Shown here: piece after piece, positions 17,861-26,883 of the stretch
Position numbering within the stretch: the stretch's first letter is position 1
Layout: each line of letters starts with the position of its first letter
From: Rhizobium herbae
Lineage (GTDB): Bacteria > Pseudomonadota > Alphaproteobacteria > Rhizobiales > Rhizobiaceae
Direction: 5' to 3'
DNA: 64,000 nucleotides
Assembly: GCF_019511375.1 (NCBI RefSeq)
Contig: NZ_JAEUAO010000004.1
Coordinates: 1 to 64,000 of the forward strand
Translations under genes and position numbers: made by a program
The notes under the pieces: generated by a model
Told to the model about the DNA's origin: nothing
What the model saw: the letters and a program-made list of their open reading frames with translations, nothing else
Database searches by the model: none

Positions 17861-18619
17861 TCATCGCGGTTCCCTTGTCAGGTTAAGGTAAGCCTGATCG
17901 AACTCTGCAACGTCTTGAAGTTTCTTCCAGTCGATTATGGTAATGACGCGGTTGCTCCAGGTCAGCACATCCTCCTGGCGCAGCTTTTGTAGCGTCTTGT
18001 TCAAGTGCACCAGAGACAGACCGAGCACGTCCGCCAACACGGCTTGAGAGAGCGGAAAAATAAAACATTGGTCGCTGACCCTTTGGACGACCTGCAGGCG
18101 TATAAACAGCTCACAGAAGATGTGCGCCAATTGCGATTTGGCGCTCTTTCTGCCCATCGCTACGATCCACTCGCGGTGAATCGCTCCGTCGATGACCGTT
18201 GACAGCCATAGCATCCGGGTGAGGTGTGGCTCCGTTTCGGTCAAGATTTTCAAATTTGAATGGTCCGCGAACGCAACGTGGCACGGTGACAGCGCTAAAA
18301 TTCCGTGATCCATTGTTTTCAGCTGGAATGCGTGCAAATCCACAAAGTCGCCGGCAATGTGGATGGCAGTGATCTGCCGATGGCCATTCTCCAATACCTT
18401 GTACCGAGCGGCAAAACCGTCCACCAGCAATGTGCTGTATGATGGACGAGTACCCTGTACAACCAAGTCCTCACCCGCAACAAACCATCGCTCGCGTTTA
18501 ATACTAGAGCTTAAAAGCGCATCTTCGCGAGGAGTGATGATGTCGCGAGCACTCAGGTTCAATATAAGAGGTTCAATCAAGTTGCCTCCCGACCAGTCCT
18601 GCCTAGCGGACGTGATCAC
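17861..18619 (-). CDS. Crp/Fnr family transcriptional regulator
   Basis: 252 residues. A cyclic-nucleotide-binding-like beta-roll covers about 35-135 (VQGTRPSYSTLLVDGFAARY) and a winged helix is at about 160-235 (LSQAVLADVLGLSLVHLNKT). The N-terminus lacks the Fnr iron-sulfur cysteines, so it is not an oxygen sensor of that type. Rhizobia carry many such paralogues near stress genes. A DUF6894 gene ends just 3 bp upstream of its start, suggesting co-transcription. Confidence 0.88.
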   Translation of the reverse strand: MITSARQDWSGGNLIEPLILNLSARDIITPREDALLSSSIKRERWFVAGEDLVVQGTRPSYSTLLVDGFAARYKVLENGHRQITAIHIAGDFVDLHAFQLKTMDHGILALSPCHVAFADHSNLKILTETEPHLTRMLWLSTVIDGAIHREWIVAMGRKSAKSQLAHIFCELFIRLQVVQRVSDQCFIFPLSQAVLADVLGLSLVHLNKTLQKLRQEDVLTWSNRVITIIDWKKLQDVAEFDQAYLNLTREPR

Positions 18620-18622
18620 GTC

Positions 18623-18877
18623 TTAAACTCTTGCGGGTTCGGCGGAAATCGTAATGACTTCCATCACCAATCGCATCTCGCAAACAAGCACATGGTTCGA
18701 ATCCAAGACTTGAATGGAAATCATCGAGACCGGTTCTTGCGGCAGACCATCCGCCGCCATTTCGGCCAGAGCAACCTTTGCCTCTTCGATCGCGGCTTCG
18801 GAGTCGAGGAACTCGAACCCGCGGTCTTCCGCACTGAAGCCATCTTGGTCGGTGCTGCGGAAAAAGAACTGGGGCAT
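18623..18877 (-). CDS. DUF6894 family small protein
   Basis: 84 residues starting MPQFFFRSTDQDGFSAEDRG, the signature start of DUF6894 proteins, followed by an acidic helix (DSEAAIEEAKVALAEMAADG). Function unknown; such genes are numerous in Rhizobiales and often sit beside regulators. An AAGGAC-like site lies before ATG 18877. Its stop is 3 bp upstream of the Crp/Fnr start. Confidence 0.8.
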   Translation of the reverse strand: MPQFFFRSTDQDGFSAEDRGFEFLDSEAAIEEAKVALAEMAADGLPQEPVSMISIQVLDSNHVLVCEMRLVMEVITISAEPARV

Positions 18878-19219
18878 GGATGGGTCCTTACTGCTTGACC
18901 TTATTAGCCAGCCGCATACCCTATGAAGGAATCTGCCGGTTAGTTCAGACAACTTTGCCAAACAGGTTATTGTTCCCAAGCGGCGTCGGTTCGACGTCCC
19001 AGGAGCAGAAAATAATGTGCGCCGGATAGCGCCTCGACTGTGAGCCCAAGGATGCGGTGACAATATCCCCACGCCGCGATAGTGTTCAGCAGCCATTGTT
19101 GGCGCCACGGCCGCATTTAGCGAGCGTAACGGCGCGCAGTCGGGTGGTTACAATTGCGGAGCGTTAAGCTGGGTACGGCAATGGGGCGTTGCAAAGTCCC
19201 GCTCGTCCGTCTCGCCATT
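18878..19219. other. gene-poor spacer
   Basis: About 340 bp upstream of the DUF6894 gene and before the RTX remnant. I see no gene, clear repeat or hairpin here; it must hold the promoter of the DUF6894-Crp pair. Confidence 0.4.
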
Positions 19220-19851
19220 CTGAAAGAGATCGATAAGTTGGTTGGCGGCGCAGGTGCCGACAAACTCGATGGCGGTAAAGGGACGGATGCCGCCTCCTAT
19301 GTCGTGGCGACGTCGGGTCAGGTCTAACAGCGAGCCTTGCTGACGCTTTAGCCCATACCGGCGACGCCAAAGGATAGCTACGTCTCGATCGAACATCTGA
19401 CGGGTTCGAGTCACGCCGACAAGCTGTACGGCAAGACCGCGCTAACATGCTGACCGGCAGTTCCGGCAATGATATCCTGTCTGCAGGCGCCGGCAATGAC
19501 AGGCTTCAGGGCGGCTTCGGCGCGGACGACTTAATGGGTGGTGCGGGTTCCGACACCTTCCTGTTCAAAGCGACGACAGAATCGACAGTTTCGATAACGG
19601 GCCGCGATACGATCTACGACTTTGTCAGTGGCGACCGATTGAGCAGTCCGTCATCGACGGAATTACGACGGCTTCTGGCGTTCAGGTTTATCGGCACTGA
19701 TGCGTTTCACAAGAAGGCCGGCGAACTGCGATATGACAAGAAGACTTCCGACACCTATGTCTACGGCGATGTAAACGGAGATGGAAAAGCTGACTTTGCG
19801 ATCCACTTGGATGGTGCGATCGCCCTCTCGAAGGGATACTTCGTGTTGTAA
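19220..19851 (+). pseudogene. RTX (hemolysin-type Ca-binding repeat) protein, C-terminal remnant
   Basis: Pieces in different frames reconstruct RTX repeats: VGGAGADKLDGGKGTDAASY, then SYVSIEHLTGSSHADKLYGK, then an open stretch from 19447 with LTGSSGNDILSAGAGNDRLQ and GADDLMGGAGSDTFLF. The end DVNGDGKADFAIHLDG is the usual terminal module of type-I-secreted serralysin-like proteins. At least two frame breaks and a stop near 19325 interrupt it. The catalytic or adhesive N-terminus is missing and no type I secretion genes are nearby. Confidence 0.8.
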
Positions 19852-20235
19852 CAGCTCGCAATATTTGAGTGGCAAAACGCTATCAACAGTGCCGGTCACA
19901 TCGGTTTCGCGGGCGTCTCCTGGCTTTGCCTGACTCTCTCGGATCGCGGCACAGTTGGGATTCTTGCGAACTTTGCCGACGTTGATGCTGATGCTTCTCC
20001 GTGACGCCCTGCGTCGGAGCGGGTGTTCACTCTCTGTGCTCTGACGATCGCATATTACCTCTTTGGGAACCGGGGTTTGCGCTGGCTCCGGTCCCCGGGA
20101 ATGGCGACCGACTATTTATAGAATTTAGCGGCTCTTTGCAGCGCCTACCGCCTCAGCCGGCCTCGACCTTCAAAACACGGCCGCCATCATCATTTTCCGC
20201 TAGAGAATGACAAGGTGGCTACGGACGACCGAGGC
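19852..20235. other. gene-poor spacer
   Basis: About 380 bp between the RTX remnant and the convergent acdS end. Open frames have no recognisable domain, and no strong hairpin was found. Confidence 0.4.
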
Positions 20236-21255
20236 TCAACCGTCCTTGTAGTAATAGCTGTAGCCATTGAGCGCCGGCGCGCCGCCGAGATGGGCGAAGA
20301 GCACCTTTGAACCTGCGGGGAAGAAGCCCCGGCGGGCGAGGTCGATCATCCCCTGCAGGGATTTGCCCTCGTAGACAGGGTCGGTGATCATCGCCTCGGT
20401 GCGGGCCGCGAGCCGGATCGCCTCATTGGTCTCCTCGGAGGGGACGCCATAGGCTGGATAGGCATAGTCGGGATTGATGACGATCTCGCTCTCGCGGACC
20501 GACCGGCCGAGGCCCACCAGTTCTGCCGTGGAGTCGACGATCTTCCGCACCTGCGCGCGCGTCTGGTCGAGCGTCCCGGAGGCATCGATGCCAATTACGC
20601 GCTCGGCCCGGTCCTGCGCGGCAAAGCCGACGATCATGCCGCCCTGGGTCGAACCGGTGACGACGCAGACCACGATATAATCGAAGGTGAAGCCGAGTTC
20701 TTTCTCCTGTGCCGCAACCTCCTCGGCAAATCCGACATAACCAAGCGCGCCATATTTGTGCACCGAAGCGCCAGCTGGGATCGGGTAGGGCTTGCCGCCG
20801 GCATCCTTCACCGATTGGATTGCATCCTCCCAGCTTTTGCGAATGCCGATGTCGAAGCCGTCGTCGACCAGACGGCTGTCGGCGCCCATCAGCCGCGTCA
20901 TCAGGATATTGCCGACACGGTCATAGACGGCGTCATAATGCGGCACCCATTTCTCCTGGATAACGACGCATTTCATGCCGATCTTCGCAGCGGTCGCGGC
21001 GACCATGCGGGTATGGTTCGACTGCACGCCGCCGATCGACACCAGCGTATCGGCGCCAGAGGCCATCGCGTCCGGCACGATATATTCGAGCTTGCGCAGC
21101 TTGTTGCCACCCATGGCGAGGCCGGAATTGCAGTCATCGCGCTTGGCGTAGATCTCGACCTTGCCACCCAGCGCCGCGGTCAGCCGCGGCAGGTGCTCGA
21201 TCGGCGTCGGGCCGAAGGTGAGGGGATAACGTTCAAACTTTTCGAGCAGTGACAT
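20236..21255 (-). CDS. acdS: 1-aminocyclopropane-1-carboxylate (ACC) deaminase
   Basis: 339 residues, the normal length. This PLP enzyme converts the ethylene precursor ACC to ammonia and 2-oxobutyrate, which lowers plant ethylene. The PLP lysine is Lys52 ([10 protein letters not shown]) and the ACC-positioning Ser79 lies in VQSNH. Tyr295, Glu296 (DPVYEGKS) and Leu323 (AHLGG) are the residues that separate true ACC deaminase from D-cysteine desulfhydrase, where Glu and Leu are replaced. Divergent from an Lrp-type gene, the standard acdR-acdS layout. Cytoplasmic. Confidence 0.97.
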   Translation of the reverse strand: MSLLEKFERYPLTFGPTPIEHLPRLTAALGGKVEIYAKRDDCNSGLAMGGNKLRKLEYIVPDAMASGADTLVSIGGVQSNHTRMVAATAAKIGMKCVVIQEKWVPHYDAVYDRVGNILMTRLMGADSRLVDDGFDIGIRKSWEDAIQSVKDAGGKPYPIPAGASVHKYGALGYVGFAEEVAAQEKELGFTFDYIVVCVVTGSTQGGMIVGFAAQDRAERVIGIDASGTLDQTRAQVRKIVDSTAELVGLGRSVRESEIVINPDYAYPAYGVPSEETNEAIRLAARTEAMITDPVYEGKSLQGMIDLARRGFFPAGSKVLFAHLGGAPALNGYSYYYKDG

Positions 21256-21399
21256 CGAGCCTGGCCTCCGTGCCGATTTTTCTGGCCACAGGCTAACGGA
21301 AATCGCGTGAAATGTGCTCCCTAATTTCGTTGCGGGAATTACATATTTGCAATATTCTTCGAGATATATAATTCATTTCTTCAACAAAATGAGCCTAAA
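21256..21399. promoter_or_regulatory. acdS-acdR divergent promoter region
   Basis: 144 bp between the divergent starts, AT-rich compared with its surroundings (for example TATTTGCAATATTC and GATATATAATTC at about 21345-21375). This suits Lrp-type binding and DNA bending, as known for AcdR. No single consensus box can be fixed by eye. Confidence 0.5.
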
Positions 21400-21876
21400 A
21401 TGAGAGAATCTTCCAATGAAGGTTTCGACCGTGTCGATCTGAAGATTCTGCGCGCCCTGCAATCCGAGGGTCGGCTCTCCAATGCCGATCTAGCTGAGCG
21501 GGTAAACGTCAGCGCAGCGACCTGTCACCGGCGGACGCAAAGGCTGTTTGAAGAGGGTTATATCAGCGGCGTCCGTGCGGAAGTGGTGCCGGCGGCCGTT
21601 GGGCTCGGGGCACTGGTGATGGTCGGCGTGGTGCTTGACCGCTCGACACCGGAGAGTTTTGCCGCCTTCGAGGGCGCCGTGATGGAAATGAAGGAAGTGC
21701 TCGACTGCAATCTCGTGGCGGGTGACTTCGATTACCTGCTGAAAATCCGCGTGCGCGATATGGCGGATTTCAACAAACTGCACGGCCAAAAACTCATTGC
21801 TCTGCCTGGCGTACGCCAAACAAGAACCTTCTTCGTGATGAAAGAGGTTAAGGAGAACGCGCGGCTGCCGTTCTGA
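21400..21876 (+). CDS. acdR: Lrp/AsnC-type regulator of acdS
   Basis: 158 residues. The N-terminal helix-turn-helix (about 12-60) contains LSNADLAERVNVSAATCHRR. A RAM/ligand-binding domain follows with LDCNLVAGDFDYLLKIRVRD. Adjacent to and divergent from acdS, it matches AcdR, the Lrp-like protein that activates acdS when ACC is present in several rhizobia and pseudomonads. The start ATG 21400 is used because an upstream ATG at 21389 runs into TGA after four codons. Confidence 0.93.
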   Translation: MRESSNEGFDRVDLKILRALQSEGRLSNADLAERVNVSAATCHRRTQRLFEEGYISGVRAEVVPAAVGLGALVMVGVVLDRSTPESFAAFEGAVMEMKEVLDCNLVAGDFDYLLKIRVRDMADFNKLHGQKLIALPGVRQTRTFFVMKEVKENARLPF

Positions 21877-22160
21877 TCCAAGAGGGCGCAGCCCTTCGTG
21901 TTCTTGAACCCGAAATAACGACGGCCGGACGCATGGGTTGCCGCTCCCTGATGAGGGCAGGGAACAATCCCACGGCTCTTGCGAGACCTAGTGATGTCCG
22001 GTCAGCGAGCCACTCTCTTGATAGCGCTCTGCCAGACCGTCCGGCAAGATCCCGACGACGGTTTGGAGCCATTGCCGTTTGATCCCCTCCTTAAAATAGG
22101 ACGCGATTTCGTGCGAAACATCGGCGCGATGACGCAGTTCCTTAGCAATCTGCTCAAGTG

Positions 22161-22718
22161 CTAGGTCGAGGCAATAGACCGTCTGCTCCGCCTCGAGAAG
22201 CACGGCACTTTCTCTGGCAAAAACGACAAGGCGGGCCCCACCAGGCTGGCAGCGAATGCGATATCGATCTTTCCGGCAACAAGGCTTTGAATAAGTTGGG
22301 CGGTTAACTGAATATCGATCTCGAACGTAAGATCGTCCCATCGACGCTTCATATTAGCGACGAACTGTGGCAAGCACGTCGCCGCCGCGATTTCGCCGGA
22401 TCCGATGCGAACTATCCCCCGAATTTGGTCGAAGCCGGCACTTCGGAGAAGTGCAGCCTGCAGTTGGTCCCATATTGGGGTGTACTCACGGACAAGCTCT
22501 CGCCCCGCAGGCGTTAAGGCCATCGTACGGCCATTCCTCCGGAACAGTGTTGCCGACAATCTCTTTTCGAGCTCACTAATGCGCGCAGATATAGCAGGCT
22601 GGGTGGTATTCAATCGCTCTGCAGCTGCCGCGAATGTGCCAAGTCGCGCTATCCACACTAGCGATTCCAGATGGTAATCCCGGCCCGGCGCTCCCGAGTT
22701 GGTCGAGCATATCATCGA
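22161..22718 (-). pseudogene. LysR-family regulator, truncated
   Basis: The frame encodes a LysR helix-turn-helix (LGTFAAAAERLNTTQPAISA, then LEKRLSATLFRRNGRTMALT) and about 90 residues of the substrate domain, ending at 22161 after DIAFAASLVGPAL. LysR proteins are about 300 residues; this one has fewer than 190 from the chosen start. The neighbouring frame stays open to 21988 but its translation does not resemble a LysR C-terminus. It lies beside metI; whether it once controlled metNIQ is unknown. Confidence 0.65.
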
Positions 22719-22802
22719 GGGCGCCAGACGAGGCAGGCCTTCGGTCGCGCAGGCGCCGTTCCAAGCCGCTGCCACCGGTTCAGGTAGGCCGCGGCCCTTT
22801 GC

Positions 22803-23459
22803 TCAAGCCCGGTGATCGATACGCTCGACAAGGCGGTCGCCCAGCCATTGGATGCCGCAGACGATGGCGATCAGGACGACGACGACCGCAACCATCACGC
22901 TCGTCTCGAAGCGCTGGTAGCCATAGCGGATCGCGAGGTCCCCGAGGCCACCGGCGCCGATGGCGCCTGCCATCGCCGATGCACCGATCAGGGTGACGAG
23001 CGTCACGGTAAAGCCGGCGACGATGCCCGGCAGGGCTTCCGGCACCAGCACTTCGCGGATGATGGTCCATCGATTTCCGCCCATCGCGCGAACCGCTTCA
23101 ATCAGACCCCGGTCAACCTCCCTGAGCGAGACTTCTGCGATCCGGGCGTAATAGGGCGTGGCGGCGATCGCCAGCGGTACGATGGCCGCCGCGGTCCCGA
23201 GCGCCGTTCCGACGATCAGGCGCGTGACGGGAATGAGGGCCACCAGGAGGATGATGAAGGGCACCGAGCGAAACCCGTTGACGATGGCGCCGGCCAGGCG
23301 GTTAACCGAGAGGTTTTCGGCAATGCCGCCGCGATCGGTAGCGACCAGTGCAAGCCCGAGCGGCAGGCCAGCAATGAGCGAGATCAGGCCCGCGGCAAAG
23401 GTCATCAGCAGCGTTTCCCAGACTGAGCGGAGAAGCAGATCAAACAGGACGGGCGTCAT
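22803..23459 (-). CDS. metI: methionine ABC transporter permease
   Basis: 218 residues with five hydrophobic segments and the permease coupling loop EAVRAMGGNRWTIIREVLVPEALPGI. Conserved MetI stretches include GFRSVPFIILLVALIPVTRL and GASAMAGAIGAGGLGDLAIR. It forms the membrane channel of the D/L-methionine importer MetNIQ. It overlaps the end of metN by 20 bp, showing translational coupling. ATG 23459 is preferred over 23477 because it fits the family N-terminus. Confidence 0.92.
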   Translation of the reverse strand: MTPVLFDLLLRSVWETLLMTFAAGLISLIAGLPLGLALVATDRGGIAENLSVNRLAGAIVNGFRSVPFIILLVALIPVTRLIVGTALGTAAAIVPLAIAATPYYARIAEVSLREVDRGLIEAVRAMGGNRWTIIREVLVPEALPGIVAGFTVTLVTLIGASAMAGAIGAGGLGDLAIRYGYQRFETSVMVAVVVVLIAIVCGIQWLGDRLVERIDHRA

Positions 23460-24522
23460 AACCAAGGACCTCCACACGGGCCGAACGACCCTTCAGAAAC
23501 TGCAGGACGGGCGTCAGCCTGGAAGGATCGGGAACGCCGATGAAGAAGCGCGCAACCGGCTGCTCCTGAATATGATCGATGCCGCCATGGATCAGCCGGA
23601 ACGCGTTTGGCAGCTCTGCCGAGAGATCGGCAAGGAGCGGCGAACTGGCATGGGGTCCGGCGAGGTCGACGCTGAGTATGGCTTCTCCATCGGGGCTTTG
23701 CCGGAGTTTTTTTGCGATATGGTCGGGCAGTTGCGGTCGGATGGTGCTTAGAAGGCTGCGCGTCGTGACGCTTTGCGGGTTGGCAAAGACCGACCAGACG
23801 GCGCCTTCCTCGACAATGCGCCCACCATCGATGACCACGACCCGGTCGGCGATGTTGCGCACCACTTCCATCTCATGGGTGATCAGCAGAATGGTGAGGT
23901 CGAGCTTCTTGTTGATGTCTTTGAGAAGCGCCAGGATTGCGTGGGTCGTCTCCGGATCGAGCGCCGATGTGGCTTCATCCGACAGGAGAAGCGCGGGACG
24001 TGCGGCCAGCGCACGGGCGATGCCGACCCGCTGCTTCTGCCCACCCGAGAGTGCCGAGGGGTAGGCTTTTGCCTTCTCCGACAGCCCGACGAGATCCAGC
24101 AATTCCGCCGCACGCTTGAACCGGGCGGCCTTCGGCAGGCCTTCGATCTTCAGCGGCAGCGCGACATTTTCTTCGACGGTCTTGGCCGACAGGAGATTGA
24201 AGTGCTGGAAGATCATGCCGATCTTGCGCCGCAATGGCTGCAACTGCTTCTCCGACACGCCTGCGATGTCCCGGCCCTCGATCAGGACACGACCCGAATC
24301 GGGCCGCTCCAGACCGTTGAGGCAACGGATAAGCGTGGATTTGCCCGCGCCGCTGCGCCCGATAAGGCCGAGGATCTCGCCCTTGCGAACGGAGAGCGAA
24401 ACCCCGTCGAGTGCTGCGGTCTTACCGAAATGGCGCCGGACATCTGTCAGTCGGACGACATCCGGCTTGTCTTCGGCATCTTGCGGCACGGCTGTCGCGG
24501 CCACGGTTGGGTGTGAATTCAT
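23440..24522 (-). CDS. metN: methionine ABC transporter ATP-binding protein with NIL domain
   Basis: 360 residues. Walker A GRSGAGKST, signature LSGGQKQRVGIARALA, Walker B LLLSDEATSALD, H-loop THEMEV. The C-terminal ~85 residues form the NIL domain that binds methionine and inhibits transport when the cell is replete. This domain and the order metQ-metN-metI identify the methionine uptake family. Middle gene of the operon. Confidence 0.94.
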   Translation of the reverse strand: MNSHPTVAATAVPQDAEDKPDVVRLTDVRRHFGKTAALDGVSLSVRKGEILGLIGRSGAGKSTLIRCLNGLERPDSGRVLIEGRDIAGVSEKQLQPLRRKIGMIFQHFNLLSAKTVEENVALPLKIEGLPKAARFKRAAELLDLVGLSEKAKAYPSALSGGQKQRVGIARALAARPALLLSDEATSALDPETTHAILALLKDINKKLDLTILLITHEMEVVRNIADRVVVIDGGRIVEEGAVWSVFANPQSVTTRSLLSTIRPQLPDHIAKKLRQSPDGEAILSVDLAGPHASSPLLADLSAELPNAFRLIHGGIDHIQEQPVARFFIGVPDPSRLTPVLQFLKGRSARVEVLGYDARPV

Positions 24523-24624
24523 GCAACGTCCTTCTGCGCTTCAGCGGAAATCAATGTCCAAAGCCAAAGGCGGCCCGGACAAAATCCGACGGCCGCCTCG
24601 ACATGACCCAGTCTATGCTCAGTA

Positions 24625-25473
24625 TCAGTAAGCGCTGATGCCGGTGCCCTTGTAGACCCGGTCGAACTCCGCTTTCACGGTGTCGTTCTGGTACGCGGAC
24701 ACAAGCGTCTTGACCCAGGGCTCGTTTTCCTGACCAGCCCTGACAGCGATGAAGTTGCGATAGGGGTTGTCGTCCACCGGTTCCTGCGCGATCCGGTGTT
24801 CCGGTGTCAGCCCGCTCTTCAGCGCCCAGTCGGTATTGACGACGGCCGCATCCAGATCCTCGATGGCGCGCCCGACGACGCCCGCATCAAGTTCCTTGAT
24901 CTCGATCTTCCTGGGATTTTCGACAATATCGGCAATCGTTGCAAGAATGCCGGTGCCCTCCTTCAGCTTGATGATGCCTTCATTCTGCAGCACACGCAGC
25001 GCGCGGCCCTCGTTTGACGGGTCGTTCGGGACACCGACGACTGCACCCTCCGGCAGCGCAGAGACTTCGGTGAATTTCTTCGAATAGAGCCCGATCGGCC
25101 AGACGCCGGTGTAACCGACAGGGACGATCTTGTAGCCGTGCGCCTTGATCTGGTTTTCAAGATAGGGGAGATGCTGGAAAGCATTGGCGTCGATTTCGCC
25201 GCGTTCGAGCGCTTCATTGGGTTGCGTGTAGTCGTTGAAGACGACGGTTTCGATGGTAAGATTCTGCTTGGCGCCCTCGGCCGTCACGACGCGCCATACG
25301 TCTTCGTCCTCACCGCTGATGATGCCAACCTTGATGGACTTGGCCTCCTGCGCCACCGACGTGTCGGGAAGTGATGTCACCGCGACTGCGAATGTGGTGG
25401 CCAGCAGTGCCGCAAGGGCGGCGCGGCGGGGCCGCGTGATCGCCTTGATAAAGGGGGCGAAGATGTTGCTCAT
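24625..25473 (-). CDS. metQ: methionine-binding protein MetQ/NlpA family
   Basis: 282 residues. A signal sequence occupies about the first 38 residues (PRRAALAALLATTFAVAVTS ... VAQEA). No lipobox cysteine is apparent, so it may be soluble in the periplasm rather than a lipoprotein. Family stretches include VVFNDYTQPNEALERGEIDA and NAFQHLPYLENQ, which bind methionine. First gene of the metQNI operon. AGGAAA precedes ATG 25473, which is chosen over an upstream in-frame ATG at 25518. Confidence 0.92.
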   Translation of the reverse strand: MSNIFAPFIKAITRPRRAALAALLATTFAVAVTSLPDTSVAQEAKSIKVGIISGEDEDVWRVVTAEGAKQNLTIETVVFNDYTQPNEALERGEIDANAFQHLPYLENQIKAHGYKIVPVGYTGVWPIGLYSKKFTEVSALPEGAVVGVPNDPSNEGRALRVLQNEGIIKLKEGTGILATIADIVENPRKIEIKELDAGVVGRAIEDLDAAVVNTDWALKSGLTPEHRIAQEPVDDNPYRNFIAVRAGQENEPWVKTLVSAYQNDTVKAEFDRVYKGTGISAY

Positions 25474-25751
25474 GAGAGTTTCCTGTCTAAATCCCGGGAG
25501 GATGAAATCGAGAAACACGGGAGGAGTGTTTCGGGCGTCAGGATCGCAAATGCCCGTTTGATGAGCGAAGCATGATTATTTGTTGTGCAGACCGATGCAG
25601 GAAAAACAATCTCACCAGTGCGAGAACGGCAGACAAGATTTCTACTTAAATTATAGACTAAGTTCATCAGAACCCGTCGAAGAGAGCAGATGCGCCCTGT
25701 CATCTCGACAAGACGGACGAAATCCATCCAGACGCTATTCACTTCGGGGCG
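25474..25751. other. metQ upstream region
   Basis: About 280 bp upstream of metQ, AT-rich around 25635-25665. It must contain the metQNI promoter. I looked for a SAM riboswitch or other leader fold and could not support one by eye. Confidence 0.4.
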
Positions 25752-25915
25752 ATGCTTCAAAAGCGATTGGCGTTTCCGAGCCTTGTTGTCTCGAGCCTCA
25801 ACGATCCCCAGATGCCGTGCGAGCAATGCAGGCATTATGCGACCGTCTGGGGCAGTGACCTGATTGATCTCGGCCATGCCGGACAGATCAACGTCGCAAG
25901 CGGATTTGGGCCTGT
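25752..25915 (+). pseudogene. RBBP9/YdeN-type alpha/beta hydrolase, C-terminal fragment
   Basis: The translation FPSLVVSSLNDPQMPCEQCR followed by HYATVWGSDLIDLGHAGQIN and VASGFGP matches the C-terminal catalytic Asp/His region of RBBP9/YdeN serine hydrolases. Both ends are truncated and the nucleophile region is missing; the catalytic His of the usual GHAGHIN is replaced by Gln. Such hydrolases recur near rhizobial sulfonate transport genes, which fits this location between metQ and tauC. Confidence 0.65.
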
Positions 25916-26040
25916 GAGCTTGGTTACAGGCTCGTCTGCCTGCTCCATCGAAATCAATCCGACAGGCTGGCCGGAGTCATGTCGATGATCGGATCGCGTC
26001 GCCCGTTTCGGGGACTGGTCGAAGACCGGCGATTGCTCTC

Positions 26041-26883
26041 CTAAAGCCGGCTGCCCCAAGGTACCAGCCGCCGTTCGATCAGCCGCGCGATTGTTTCCAG
26101 CAAGAAAGCGATTGCAGCAATGGCGAGGATGCCGCTGATGACCACGTCGGTGACCAGAAATTGCGCGGCTGCCTGTATCATGAATCCGAGGCCCCGCGTG
26201 GCTGCGACAAGCTCCGCGGCAACGAGCGTCGACCATCCTGCACCAAGCGCGATCCTTACGCCGGTCAGGATCGAGGGAAGGGCGCTCGGGAGTGTGACGT
26301 GACGCAGGACCTGGGCGGTGGTCGCGCCGAAGGAGCGGGCTGCATTGATCCTGTCGCTGGAAACGGACTTCACGCCCGCGACGGTCGAAAGAATGATCGC
26401 AGGCAGCATAGCCAGCGAGATGACAACGATTTTCGACGTCTCGCCAATGCCGACCCAGATGATGATCAGCGGCAGATAGGCAAGCGGCGGCAAGGGTCTC
26501 AGAAATTCCACGATAGGGTCGAAGATGCCCTTGCCGACGCGGCTCGAGGCGATCGCGAGGCCGACCGGAATGCCAATAAAAACGGAAGCGAAGAGGGCCG
26601 CAAAAATACGGAGAAGGCTGGCTCCGGTGTGCTGTGCAAGGGTTGAATCAACAAAGCCGACCGTCACCAGATTGACGAATGATCGTCCGACCGAGAGCGG
26701 CGAGGGGAGGAAGATTGGCGAGATGATCTGATAGAGCGACAGCGCTGTCCAGCCAGCGATCAGTGCCGCGACGGTCATCAGCGAAATCATGATCGTCGGA
26801 AAGGTACGGCGCTGTCTGCGGCTTTGATCGTTGCTGCCAGAGAGGCTGCCGGCGGCAATGTAGGTTTCCGTGGACACTGTCAT
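26041..26883 (-). CDS. tauC: taurine ABC transporter permease
   Basis: 280 residues, six hydrophobic segments, with the permease loop INAARSFGATTAQVLRHVTL and the SsuC/TauC feature FLRPLPPLAYLPLIIIWVGI. It is the membrane subunit of an alkanesulfonate/taurine importer; the neighbours make taurine more likely. Its start overlaps the tauB stop (ATGA at 26880-26883). No tauD dioxygenase follows; instead the transcript ends near a hydrolase scrap. Confidence 0.9.
   Translation of the reverse strand: MTVSTETYIAAGSLSGSNDQSRRQRRTFPTIMISLMTVAALIAGWTALSLYQIISPIFLPSPLSVGRSFVNLVTVGFVDSTLAQHTGASLLRIFAALFASVFIGIPVGLAIASSRVGKGIFDPIVEFLRPLPPLAYLPLIIIWVGIGETSKIVVISLAMLPAIILSTVAGVKSVSSDRINAARSFGATTAQVLRHVTLPSALPSILTGVRIALGAGWSTLVAAELVAATRGLGFMIQAAAQFLVTDVVISGILAIAAIAFLLETIARLIERRLVPWGSRL

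Noticed and set aside
25474-25751. SAM-type riboswitch upstream of metQ
   Set aside because: No convincing conserved core or pairing could be found by eye; a covariance-model search would be decisive.
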